NCBI RefSeq assembly: GCF_017591425.1
Contig: NW_024466599.1
Location: forward strand, 27,876,001-27,940,000
DNA length: 64,000 bases
Direction: 5' to 3'
Source: Ochotona curzoniae
Lineage: Eukaryota; Chordata; Mammalia; Lagomorpha; Ochotonidae
The notes under the pieces were generated by a model. The model did no database searches and was not told the DNA's origin. It worked only from the letters and a program-made list of their open reading frames with translations. Below, piece after piece: positions 53,720-63,245 of the stretch (positions within the stretch are counted from its first letter, which is position 1; each line of letters starts with the position of its first letter). Position numbers and translations under genes: made by a program.

Positions 53720-54032
53720 TCCCAAAACAGAGCTGAAGGCCAAAGCAGAACTCTACTTGAGGTGCTGGCATCCCATATGGGTGCTAGTTCATGTGCTGGC
53801 TGCTGTTCTTCTGATCCAGCTCCTTGATTATGGCCTGGGGAAGCAGCAGAGGACCGGCCAAGTCCTTGGGCACGTACTTGCACCCACCTGGGATACCTGA
53901 AGGAAGCTTCTGGCTCCTTGCTTCAGATTGGCGCAACTCTGGCCATTTGTGATCATTTGGGGGAGCAAGTCAACAGATGGACGATTCTCTTCCCTTTTCT
54001 TTGTAAATCTGCCCTTCAAATTAAATAAAGTA
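53720..54032 (+). mobile_element. Old C-type SINE nested in an opposite SINE
   Basis: GAGGTGCTGGCATCCCATATGGGTGC, GCCTGGGGAAGCAGCAGAGGACC, CTCCTTGCTTCAGATTGG and CTGCCCTTCAAATTAAATAAAG. It sits between the two parts of a minus-strand SINE. Confidence 0.82.
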
Positions 54033-54165
54033 GTGAACATCTTTTTTTTTTTTTTATTTTTTTAAAAAAGAAAAGGAAACAAGAAAGTAAAACAGAGCTG
54101 GAACTCAATCCCAGATACTAACATTTGGGAGTCCTACCAATGTCATCGTAGGGCCCTTAAATTTC
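54033..54165 (-). mobile_element. Old C-type SINE, head remnant
   Basis: After a T-rich/A-rich stretch, CAGAGCTGGAACTCAATCCCAGATAC, GGGAGTCCTACC and GTAGGGCCC match the reversed head of an old SINE. It probably belongs with 53557-53719. Confidence 0.55.
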
Positions 54166-54185
54166 TCTGCAAGACGTAGATTAAA

Positions 54186-54211
54186 AACAAACAACAACAA
54201 CAACAACAAAA
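54186..54211. repeat. (CAA)n simple repeat
   Basis: About seven CAA units followed by an A run. Confidence 0.9.
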
Positions 54212-54224
54212 AACCAGCCAAAAA

Positions 54225-54545
54225 ATGCATTAGTCAGCTTTTCACCACTGTGGTAAAAATACCTGAGAGATGAAACAAGAGGTTTATTTAGCTCATAGTT
54301 CTGGGAGTTCGAGTACAAGATCAGATGGCCCCATTGGTTTGGGTTTTAATGAGGGTATGAATAGCTCATGGAGAAGGTGTGACCGGGTAAGACAGAAAGC
54401 AGCATGTCTGGTAAGAACTGCCTTCCAAGGCCCTGGCCCTAATGGCCAAAGGGCCTCCCTCTAGGATCCACCTTCCAATAATGCCATCCTGTGGACCAAG
54501 CCTTTGACATAAACTCAAGTATCCAAACCACAACACACATGAAGG
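54225..54545 (-). mobile_element. MaLR-type LTR
   Basis: GCATTAGTCAGCTTTTCACC, ACCTGAGAGATGAAACAAGAGG, TTTATTTAGCTCATAGTTCTGGGAG, GATCAGATGGCCCCATTGG and CCAAGCCTTTGACATAAACTCAAGTATCCAAACC. This is a reversed MLT1-type LTR with its terminal segment 'aaccaagccttt...acatatccaaaccat' well preserved. Confidence 0.8.
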
Positions 54546-54589
54546 ATAGGAGCACTTTCATAACACTATTAAACAAGCTTCTAAGGGCA

Positions 54590-54780
54590 AAGTTCAGTCA
54601 ATTGCTGTGGCAGTGAGGAGCAGAATGGAAGAATCAGGTCAGTTAACCAAGGAGGGCTTCCTGCAGGAGGCAGTGTTCAAAGCAAGTTTTGAAAGTGGCA
54701 TGGAGGAAAGGACAGGCCAAGGAAAGAGAAGGTAGGACAGTCTTCCTAGAAAGTGAGGTGGTGCTTTGCAATTTTTCTTC
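54590..54780 (+). mobile_element. Ancient repeat, same type as 4471-4925
   Basis: CCAAGGAGGGCTTCCTGCAGGAGGCAGTGTTCAAAGC and GGAGGAAAGGACAGGCC follow the remembered consensus 'tcagggaaggcctcactgagaaggtgacatttgagcaaagacctgaaggag'. Confidence 0.45.
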
Positions 54781-56049
54781 TTAACTGTTTCATCTCTCAC
54801 TTATATTTTTGCTCTTTTCTAAATATTTCAGACCGTCAGTGTAGGTCTGATCTCCAAGGAATCCCTGATTGGTGTTTGCAGGTATTTATAGCTATACTGT
54901 AATGTGCTTCAATTTTTAACAATCAAATATATATATATATAATGCAAAAATCTTAATTCTGGATAAAAGTGCCAGGATGTGAACCCTTCATTTCTGAGTA
55001 TAAGAGTAGGAGGCTTGATTTACCCCTGGGCAATTTAAAAACTCTGTTCCCAGTTGACCAGTTTATTTCCTCCCAAGGCCGCTCCCCAAATTTATAGTGT
55101 TTTATCACCCTCTTACTCGGTGGTAGCATCTGTTTTCTGGTTGATGGCTGTGTGGGCTTCTAACTAAAGCTAACCTGGATAAAGTTAACACTTCTCTGTA
55201 AAAGTGAATACTTTGTCTGGGATCAGCATACCTAGAAAAGTTGCTGTAGATGACGTTTTGTGAAGGTGGGCACATTACACATTACTTTGGCATTCACTAG
55301 AGCTCTCTGCATCAAGACCTTCCCCATGGCAAGCACAGGATTTTCTGTAATGCTAACAGCAGTTTTGGTGGAAACAGGCATTCAGGTCCCTGCTCACAGG
55401 ATTATGCATCAGTAAACTTCACAGATCTGATTGACAAAACTGGGCGAGGGAGACTTCCTCTTGCTTCACAGACAGACCACCACCATTCCTACCACTGTAC
55501 GTGATCTTTCAGATTTGCAAGTTGGTTTTAAAAGCTGTCAGAATGATCACCCTTTTTTCTAAAAGCATTCATCAGAAAACCAGATGCAATTAACAAACAA
55601 ACCGATCTGCCTGCTGTTCTGACTTGTTATAATAAGTGTTATTTCTACCTAGAACAGTTTCCTGTCAGCATCCTGCAGTTTCTTTAATAAGACTTCTGTG
55701 TTGAGGAAGAAAAAAGGTCTGTGTTAAAATTAAGCTTTGACTTGTCCTCACTCCTTTTCCTGCTCATCTGCATTCAGATCCAATTTGTTTTGAGCTTGAA
55801 AGGAACTAAAACATCCGCACCATCGCTGAGAGGAAGGCAGGAGGCGCCTCTCTGCAGCTGGTGTTGACTGAAGGATGGGGTTGCCATTCTGATGCATGGC
55901 AAACACTTTGACTTCCACCACAGTGGGTCTAGCTGGCTGTTGTGGCCCACAGGGGAGGGGAAAAGATCTTCTGGTTCTTGGGGTCAGTTTCCCAGCTGGA
56001 TAATTTTGTTCTAACATCCCTGGTAAAGTCCAGAGGTTCCTATGAATAG
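54781..56049. other. Unassigned, repeat-poor DNA
   Basis: About 1.3 kb with no repeat except a short (AT)n at 54926-54941. The stretch at 55560-56030 looks like unique sequence with moderate G+C. A minus-strand frame of about 89 codons there has no recognised domain. Confidence 0.45.
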
Positions 56050-56052
56050 AAA

Positions 56053-56155
56053 ATTTATTTTTTTTTAAGATTTATTTTTATTACAAAGGCAAATCTATAG
56101 AGAGAAGGAAAGACAGACAGGTTTGGGCCATTGAGCCATCATACTGATCTCTGTC
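56053..56155 (-). mobile_element. C-type SINE with very large internal deletion
   Basis: A normal reversed tail (AAGATTTATTTTTATTACAAAGGC, GAGAGAAGGAAAGACAGACAG) joins directly to a head (TTTGGGCCATTGAGCCATCATACTG). About 200 bp is missing between the pyrimidine segment and the A-box region. Confidence 0.65.
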
Positions 56156-56387
56156 TAAGAGACTTAGATCCCATAGCTGCTCTGTGGGTTTTGATGCGAA
56201 TTAGGAGGCTGAATGAAAAAGTGACCAATACACCTACAGAGATAATGCAGTGTAATCAAAATATTACAGGAGGATGAGATTTTTCTTTTAGATGAAAAGA
56301 AACTAACCTCTTCTATGATGGAAAATTTCAAGCACTTGCATAAGAAGGTAAAGTAGAGTAGTGAACTCTTATATCCCTAGTACTCAT

Positions 56388-56555
56388 GGTTTTTTTTTTT
56401 TAAACAGTTTTTATTTATTTGAAAGGCAGAGTGACAGAAAGGAAAAGAGAGAGAGAGAGATCATTCATCCATTGGTTTGTTTCTCAAACCCTATAATAAC
56501 TGGGACCGGGCCTGGCCAAAGCTAGGGGCCAGGAGCTTCCTCCAGGTCTCCATCA
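56388..56555 (-). mobile_element. Old C-type SINE, partial
   Basis: TTTTTATTTATTTGAAAGGCAGAGTGACAG, a GAGA tract, CCATTGGTTTGTTTCTC and GGGCCAGGAGCTTCCTCCAGGTCTCC. The head half is absent. Confidence 0.8.
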
Positions 56556-56859
56556 TTGATTTTCAATAGTTATTTTCTCATACTGCGTTAGCTGTGCTCT
56601 CACCAGCTTCTTGCTTCAGTATTGTTGTTAAAGCTAATCTTAGACATCATTTCATCTATAAATATTTTAGTTTGTATTTCTAAAACTATAGGCATTTCAA
56701 AAAAATTTAAGCATACTAGCATTAACACATCTAAAAGAACATTTAATCTCTTAGTATAATCAAATATGCTATGCTTAGATTTCCAGTTTTAAAAATGATT
56801 TTTTAAAAATAATTTGATCATGATTGTTTGATATGTTTAATAATATATTTTTTAAAATA
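56556..56859. other. Unassigned AT-rich spacer
   Basis: Nothing recognised. Confidence 0.4.
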
Positions 56860-57480
56860 AGCTGTTTATTTTGAAGTAGTTATAGACTTGCAGAAATGCT
56901 GTAAACAATATAGAGAATTCCTGGATTCTTTTCACCTGATTTTTCCCATAATAATGGCATACAAAGACTAAAAAAATCCATAGAAAATGCAGCTCAAAGA
57001 TATATTTATTTTGTTGTGAATTAGTTGAAAAAATCATGCACAGGAGAGTTTTTTCAAAAGTTTAGAGAAAAATAACTATTTGGGGGGGAAAGCTAAGTAT
57101 AGATGTTACAATGTTTCCTTGCATTTGTGACAACTACAAGAGTAATGTTGGCATGTTACTGTCTTTATTCAGATGTCAGCCACAGTTCCCCTAATGTCGT
57201 ATTTCGGTTCCAGGATCCAGTTTGGGAGACCACAGTGCATCTATGCAGTCATCATGATTCTTTTGATTTCTCTGATTTGTGACAGTTTTGAAGCATACGA
57301 GTCAGATCTTTTGTAGCAGGTCCCTCAAATTAGATTTGTCTGTTGTTTTATCCTGATTGGACTGGGATTGCAAGTTTCTCTAAAGAATTCCACAGAGAAA
57401 ATTTCCTTCTCCAGACATTACCAGGATGTCCACAGAACACATCAGCTGACTTTAAGCCTCTTCAGTCTCTTTGATCCACT
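56860..57480 (-). mobile_element. L1ME-type 3' UTR, ancient
   Basis: TTTATTTTGAAGTAGTTATAGACTTGCAG, GTTCCCCTAATGTCGTATTTCGGTTCCAGGATCC, TTTGTGACAGTTTTGAAGCATACGAGTCAG and GTCTGTTGTTTTATCCTGATTGGACTGGG match reversed L1ME 3' sequence in order. A MITE-like fragment appears to be inserted at 57000-57095. Confidence 0.75.
57000..57095. mobile_element. MITE-like repeat fragment, copy 5 (weak)
   Basis: TATATTTATTTTGTTGTGAATTAG, AAAATCATGCACAGG and TTTTTTCAAAAGTTTAGAG resemble the palindromic family core. It lies where the L1ME sequence is interrupted. Confidence 0.3.
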
Positions 57481-57655
57481 TCTCTCTCTTTTTTTTTCCA
57501 TGGCAGATTGCTTGTGAAATCTCTAGAGGATTTTTTGTTTTGTTCCGTTTTTGACAAATACAGGCAGTGGTCCAGGCTGAGTGACAGTGATCTTTGCTTC
57601 AAGCACAGGCTTCTGTCTCAACAGTTGCCAGCCTAGCCTTTCCTGCTCTCTCTTT

Positions 57656-58012
57656 TCTTTTTTTTTTTTTTTAAAGGAAAGGCTTAGTGATTGATTTGCT
57701 TATTTGAAAGGCAGATATAAACACACACACATACACATATACACACACGAGAGAGAGAATGAGAGAGACAGACAGAGAGCGACAGAAACAGAAACTAACA
57801 AGTATTTTCCATCTTCTGGTTAACTGTCTAGCTGCAATGGCAGGGGCTGGGCCAGGCCAGGGACTGAAGCACTCAGGCCATCCCCCACTGCCTTCCCAGG
57901 TGGATTAGTAGGCTGTTGGATCAGAGGATGAGAAGTAGAACAGCCTAAGCTTGAACTGGTGCTCCAGGATCACATGTGGTGACCCAACTCACTATGACAC
58001 AATGCTGACCTA
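57656..58012 (-). mobile_element. Old C-type SINE with CA/GA insertions
   Basis: T-rich tail, TTATTTGAAAGGCAGATATAAACACACACAC, a GAGAGA/GACAGA segment, CTTCTGGTTAACTGTCTAGC, GGCCATCCCCCACTGCCTTCCCAGG and CTTGAACTGGTGCTCC. The short CA and GA stretches mirror, on a smaller scale, the expansion at 47.8-48.0 kb. Confidence 0.83.
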
Positions 58013-60540
58013 CCTTCCTATTCGTTTACAGCCCATCACATCTCGGCACAGCATTGTGATCAGGAGGACCAATATCATCTCACTGCAGCTGGCTCCTGGA
58101 GGTGCTCTTTGTCTCTCAGCCTTGCCAGGCAAGGTCACGTTCAGGCTGATATGGCTCAGCCTTCTGGGAATAGAATAGTGCTTCTGATCCCTGTCCTTGA
58201 TAAGTCTCACAGAGGGCTCATCATAAATGTGGAAGGAGTTATTGCAAATCACAGAAGGCAAGAGAATATACAGAGAGAGAGAGAAAATAGTGTTGCGGTC
58301 AAGTTCTCCCAGTTAAGCACATCTCAACATCTCTGTTGTGGTTTCTGCTGTGGTAATAAAGATGCAGACACTGAGCGCTGCTGGAGTGAGGTCTCCTTGT
58401 TTATACAAGCGTGATTATAACAGGTGCAAAGCACAGGCTGATGAGGGTGGCTGAGTTTACCTCTTGTTTTGTAGGTAGGATTCTATTGCTCCTTCCTCTT
58501 GCTTGGCATGTGGGCAGTGGGGTTTAATGATGCTTCACACAGAGTGTGCCACAACCGTGGTAAGGCAGTTCAAGAAAACTCTAGTTCGGTTTCGGGATTC
58601 TTGGCCCATTAATATTTTTAATAGTGACAATTAAAGCTGTAAGAACTCAAGTCTCAGCAAGGCTTTCTGAGAGGCAGGGTAGTAATGAGGCAAGCAGAGC
58701 CCTGGATGGTGAGGCCTCCAGGCTGTCGCTGTGCCTTGGATGGGTCTGTGTCCTTGTTCCTGACTCTTAGCCTCACTCTGTGCGTTCCAGTGCACAGGTA
58801 GTAAGTACTCTCCTCGGCCGAACAGGTAGGTTCCAAGGAGCAGCTGACTGGGACTGTAGAAGGTGGTGGAATTTGGGGATAAAAAAAGGAAAAATGTTAC
58901 ATTTTGAAAACAGAAATTACTTAATAACAAACAGTGACAGAATGCCTGCACAGTAGAATTTTGTAATCAAAGTGAAGATTTATTTGGAATTTTGCATTTG
59001 CTTTTTCACCGAGCATGGTGATGGTTCAACATTTGAAGGTGTTGAGAAAAGGGAGACAAGGTTAAGAAATTTAAAGTGCCAAGGTCCATGTAGAGATTGA
59101 TCCACAGCTCTTTCTACTTATATGAAAAAGACTTTTCCACGATGATTACCCTCACGTCTGTTTTCCATACTGTTGCATGGCATACACTTCCCATCCATCA
59201 ATCCCATGCCCCACAGTTGTCTAAGCTCAAAGCAAAGCAAAACAAAACAAAACAGATAACAACAACAACAACAAAAGCCATTTAGACTGTTGGCCTTCTG
59301 AGGCCCCAGAACAATGAATGACCTAATTTTTTCCACAGGTCCTGATGGTAGAGCCTGGCTATCTCACCTTTTTAGCTGGCTTATCTTGAGGGGCCTTATG
59401 AAACACTGGACCTAAGAATAACCTAGTATTTAAAAACAAAGACCAAGTTCTGTGTGAGCCTCCCATAAAGGGAAATTCTGATTCCTTCTTGGAAGTTCAG
59501 GCTTGGATGGGAATCAGCTGAGTTATTTCAGGGCCGTCTGCTGGGCTAGACTTCCTCTGCACCTGCTTCTGTAGGGATCTTACTTCCCCTGACCTTCATC
59601 GTGTTCTGGCTGACACCTAGCTGATCGCAAACTGTGAGTGCTCTGATGAGGTCCTGAATCTGACCAGCAACTGTGACTGTGCCTCCAGTCCCAGATACTG
59701 AGGGTTTCTGGATGGAAGAAAATGATTAACCTCACAGGAGCTGATTGAGCCGAGGTTGCCTCCTAGCTTTCATGAACTTAACCCAGGTCTTGCTGGGCTA
59801 AGGGGCTACCATCCACAGGGACCGAGTAGCTGGCCCTCTTAGTGTCTCTGGTGCTGCCGTGCTGCAGGACACTTTCTCTGACTAATTCTGACTTGTTTTC
59901 CTGGGGGGGAAAATATGAGGACAGAAGTTACTTGATCACAATTCTGCCACCAGATAAAGGCCTGTCCCCATCTGTTACCTCAGCTCCTTGTCCTTGCCAG
60001 GGCTCATTGCTGCTTACTGGGAACTTTCCATTGATGGTTCAACATTCTGGAAAATTCATTGACAGCATCTTAGTCCTATCTTGAGCAAGTCTTAACAACT
60101 TCCCTCTGCGTCATACACTTGCTGAGGAGGTGGCAAGGCCTGGAAATAGACCTGGATGGAGACTCTGGAGGACAGAGTTAATCATTTCAGCTCAGTTCCC
60201 TGTTTTGTGACCTAGGAAAAGTCCTTTCTGTTTTGCAGATGTTATTTTCCTTGCTTATAAATCAAATGGATTAGCCTAATACCAAAATGGTCTCTAAAGG
60301 CCTATGTCAGAGTAAGTACAAAAATGATTTGGTGAAAAGGGTTTACAACTTGTAGATTTCTTAGAGCATGTGTGTACTCATAGGTATAGTACAAATAGGT
60401 TTTAGAAAAGAAATTGAGGAAAGAAACTTTGTATCTAACATTTCTGTTAAAGCATGAAATCAGCTTTTTACATGGAGTCTTGTCTAATCAGCAGGATAAA
60501 AAAAATTCTTTCCCTGTGTTGGCCTAATGAGTCCAGATTT
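58013..60540. other. Unassigned; possible LTR-like stretch and simple repeats
   Basis: No repeat called with confidence. Near 58350 an AATAAAGATGCAGAC sequence followed by a GC-richer segment could be part of an unrecognised LTR. (CAAAA)n and (CAA)n stretches lie at 59231-59274. At 60130-60300 there is a weak forward MIR-like pattern (CCCTGTTTTGTGACCTAGGAAAAGTCC). No exon is recognised. Confidence 0.35.
59231..59274. repeat. (CAAAA)n and (CAA)n simple repeats
   Basis: Three to four CAAAA units followed by GATAA and about five CAA units. Confidence 0.85.
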
Positions 60541-60705
60541 CTTTTTAATTCCTATTGTATTTATTTATTTATAATTGTTTTTCATGATACAGTTTCATGG
60601 CTCAGGGATTCCCCTTCCACTCCCCCTCTTCCATTCTCCACTGTTTTTCTCCATATTGTTACAATAGTATAGTCCTTCAAAAACAGTCACAAGCCCAACA
60701 CAAGG
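60541..60705 (-). mobile_element. LINE-1 3' terminus, short copy
   Basis: TTTATTTATAATTGTTTTTCATGATACAGTTTCATGGCTCAGGGATTCCCC on the plus strand is the reverse of an L1 ending '...ggggaatccctgagcc...aaactgtatcatg...aacaat'. It resembles the 3' end of the young L1 at 38.55-38.63 kb, including its G-rich tract. Severely 5'-truncated. Confidence 0.65.
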
Positions 60706-60985
60706 AGATGTATAGAGACAGAGAGAGAATTTACTGCTGGTCACTCCACAACTCCCCAAATGTCTGCAACAACAAGCACTGGGTCAGGCTTAAGTAAGGA
60801 GCCAGGAACTTAATCCATTCTGTCCTATGGGTCGCAGGGAATCAAACGCCATAACCATTACCTACTGTCTTCCATGGTGTGCATCAGCAGGAAGCTGGAA
60901 CTGGGAGCAGAGGCAGGTACTCTAATAGGGGCTGCGGGTGTCCCAGGTGGCTCCCTAACCTCTGCTCCAAATGTCTGCCTCTTGG
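60706..60985 (-). mobile_element. Old C-type SINE
   Basis: GTATAGAGACAGAGAGAGAATTTACTGCTGG, GGGTCAGGCTTAAGTAAGGAGCCAGGAAC, CATCAGCAGGAAGCTGGAACTGGGAGC and GTGTCCCAGGTGGCTCCCTAACC...CAAATGTCTGCC. Old rabbit-like type. Confidence 0.82.
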
Positions 60986-62266
60986 CTCACTCTATGAAGT
61001 TTACTAATTACCATTTTGTTACAAATAAGTGAGATCCAGTCTAAAGGCCTTGAGTGCACCAATCATGGAGATTTCTAAACTGCAGACTGTTGTTTAACAG
61101 TAGAAGCAATTTACCAAACTCTTTTCTTTCTGGAAGTTAGTTATACAACGTGGTTATTTATTTATGAGCTTAGAAGAGGAAGGGGGATGAAAATACTGCT
61201 AAATCAGATTGAGCGTGGGCAGATGCTGGCCAGGATTTCTTGTAGCAGTGGTCCCTGGCAGCCTAAGCCTCCAGCCTCTGGGACCTAAACAGGCAATCAT
61301 GTTAAACCAAGCGCAACAGAGTGACAGTTTGGTGAGGTACATAAAATGGATTGAACACAGTGAACTACTCATTTGTCTGTAGTGATCCCAGACTCAGTGT
61401 CTGTGGAGATAAAACAGAAAGGATTAGTGCACGCACGATGTCCTCCTATTTAGAATACTTCTTATGAAAACACATTGCAGCTTATTACAGTTTTCCAATT
61501 AGTATTAACTGTTAGCACAGCTTAAATGAATTTAGAGTTTTCAGCTCAACAGTTTCACAGTTGCACAAAGATTTTGATAAATGCCTTATAATCTCACTCA
61601 AATGTCCTAGATTACCTCCCCTTTGCTTTAATTAGAATACTGGATAGCAAAGCAAAATAAGGATGTAAAATTTACTTTGTCTCACTAATGCTGTCATCTG
61701 AACAAATCACCTAATCTATTTGGACTTCAGTTCTGTCACATCACTAGTTTGTTTTTATCCGTAAAGATGTCTACATCATATTCTCATGTGGGAAAAGCAG
61801 ATGATAAATGGTTTATTCACGCACCAGTCAGTTTCACTATAGTAATAATGATCCCCAACTCTCAGGGGCTTATAATAATAATTTATTCTTCCTTCGTGTA
61901 TTTGTTAATGACTGCAGTTGGTTCCAGTTTTAGCCCTATTGAATTTCTTCATTCTGGGACCGAAGCTGAAGAGACAACCTCCTACTCAGGGTAGAGCCAG
62001 AGTAAGAGAATTCATAGGAACACACAGAGGCCCTCAAAACTGCTACTCACCCGTGGCGTGTGTTGCATGACCCACAGGTCTCTGGCTTTGGCAAGCAACA
62101 CACTGGTGATGATAGTGGGGTGAGATATATATTCTTTCCATAGAAGCCTATGTAAGTCATTTGGCAGCTAGGGGTCTTAAAGATACTCCTATGAAAAGGG
62201 GGGCAAATAATTGAGAACAATAATATATCACAATGCGTTCATGTAATCTACTTTCCTGTAAGTATG
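60986..62266. other. Unassigned; possible ERVL-type LTR trace
   Basis: At about 61845-62180, CTCAGGGGCTTATAATAATAATTTATTCTTCC and a following GC-richer part hint at an old LTR in reverse. I cannot confirm the family. No exon. Confidence 0.35.
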
Positions 62267-62267
62267 A

Positions 62268-62402
62268 GGGCTCTCCAAAAAGTTTAAGGAAAATGTGTAT
62301 TATGAAAAAGCTGTGCACGGGGTTTTAAATTCTTTTCAATACCGAAATAAGCTTACTTTTCAATTTTGCTTTTCTACAAACTTAAAGCACTCTTCTATTG
62401 AT
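62268..62402. mobile_element. MITE-like palindromic repeat, copy 6
   Basis: GAGGGCTCTCCAAAAAGTTTAAGG at the left and TTCTACAAACTTAAAGCACTCTTC at the right are imperfect inverted termini. Between them are ATGTGTATTATGAAAAAGCTGTGCACGG and CCGAAATAAGCTTACTTTTCAATT. This is the simplest, about 135-bp, form of the family in the window. Confidence 0.6.
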
Positions 62403-62454
62403 ATGCATGGAAAAAGTCTAAAATATTATTTATTAAAATATTCTTAGGCCAAGA

Positions 62455-62840
62455 GAACTTAAAAACATACTCACACAAAACTGTGTACATGAATGTTCTC
62501 TGTAGCATTACCTATAATAGCTTGAGAGCAAGAAAAAAACTATTAAAGAACAAAGAACATATAAATAAAGTGTGTTATGTCAATACAGCAGAATGGTTTC
62601 AAGGCATAAAAAAGAACTAAAGGATGAATTTTGGAGATTATTGTGCTCAATGAAAGAATCCCACCACAAAAGATTATGTGCTGTTTCCATTTGTACAAAT
62701 TGTCAAGAATAGGCAGATCTTCTAAGACAATAAGTGGCTAACTAGTTCATGAGGACTAGGGTGCCAGAGTAGGGAATAAATGCTGCAGGTGTGGGATAGT
62801 GGCAGTAGTCACACAATCATATGACTATCTGAAAAGTGTC
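62455..62840 (+). mobile_element. Old LINE-1 (L1ME/MC-type) 3' end, part 1
   Basis: ACTGTGTACATGAATGTTCTCTGTAGCATTACCTATAATAGC, TATGTCAATACAGCAGAATGGTTTCAAGGC, GAAAGAATCCCACCACAAAAG and CAAGAATAGGCAGATCTTC follow the L1 ORF2 end and 3' UTR in forward order. Frames are broken. A young SINE cuts it at 62857. Confidence 0.8.
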
Positions 62841-62856
62841 TGAAGTGTACATTTTT

Positions 62857-63184
62857 TTTTAAAGATTTATTTTTATTATTTTTTCATTGGAAAGGCGGAT
62901 ATACAGAGAGGAGAGACAGAGAGGAAGATCTTCCGTCCGATGATTCACTCCCCAAGTGAGCGCAACGGTCCGATACTATGCCGATCCGAAGCCAGGAGCC
63001 TCTTCCGGGTCTCCCACGCGGGTGCAGGTTCCCAAAGCTTTGGGCTGTCCTCGACTGCTTTCCCAGGCCACAAGCAGGGAGCTGGAAGGGAAGCGGGGCT
63101 GCCGGGATTAGAACCGGCGCCCATATGGGATCCCGGGCGTGCAAGGCGAGGACCTTTAACCACTTGCGCCACCGCGCCGGGCCC
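62857..63184 (-). mobile_element. C-type SINE, youngest subfamily, near-consensus
   Basis: ATTGGAAAGGCGGATATACAGAGAGGAGAG, CCGAAGCCAGGAGCCTC, GGGATTAGAACCGGCGCCCATATGGGATCCCGGGCGTGC and CACCGCGCCGGGCCC. A perfect 16-bp duplication TGAAGTGTACATTTTT (62841-62856 and 63185-63200) flanks it. The most intact SINE in the window, with undecayed CpGs (GGCGCC, CCCGGG, GCGCCGGG) that suggest recent insertion. Confidence 0.97.
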
Positions 63185-63200
63185 TGAAGTGTACATTTTT

Positions 63201-63245
63201 AAAAGTGAATTTTGTAGTATGCAAAAGTGTATCTCATTAAAAAAT
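63201..63245 (+). mobile_element. Old LINE-1 3' end, part 2
   Basis: AAAAGTGAATTTTGTAGTATGCAAAAGTGTATCTCATTAAAAAA is the usual ending of the L1 interrupted by the young SINE ('aaatggtgaattttatggtatgtgaattatatctcaataaaa'). Confidence 0.8.

Noticed and set aside
58631..58951. Minus-strand frames including a STYYLC peptide reminiscent of the end of an immunoglobulin-type V domain
   Set aside because: No upstream conserved cysteine or tryptophan framework, no recombination signal nearby, and the resemblance is only a few residues.
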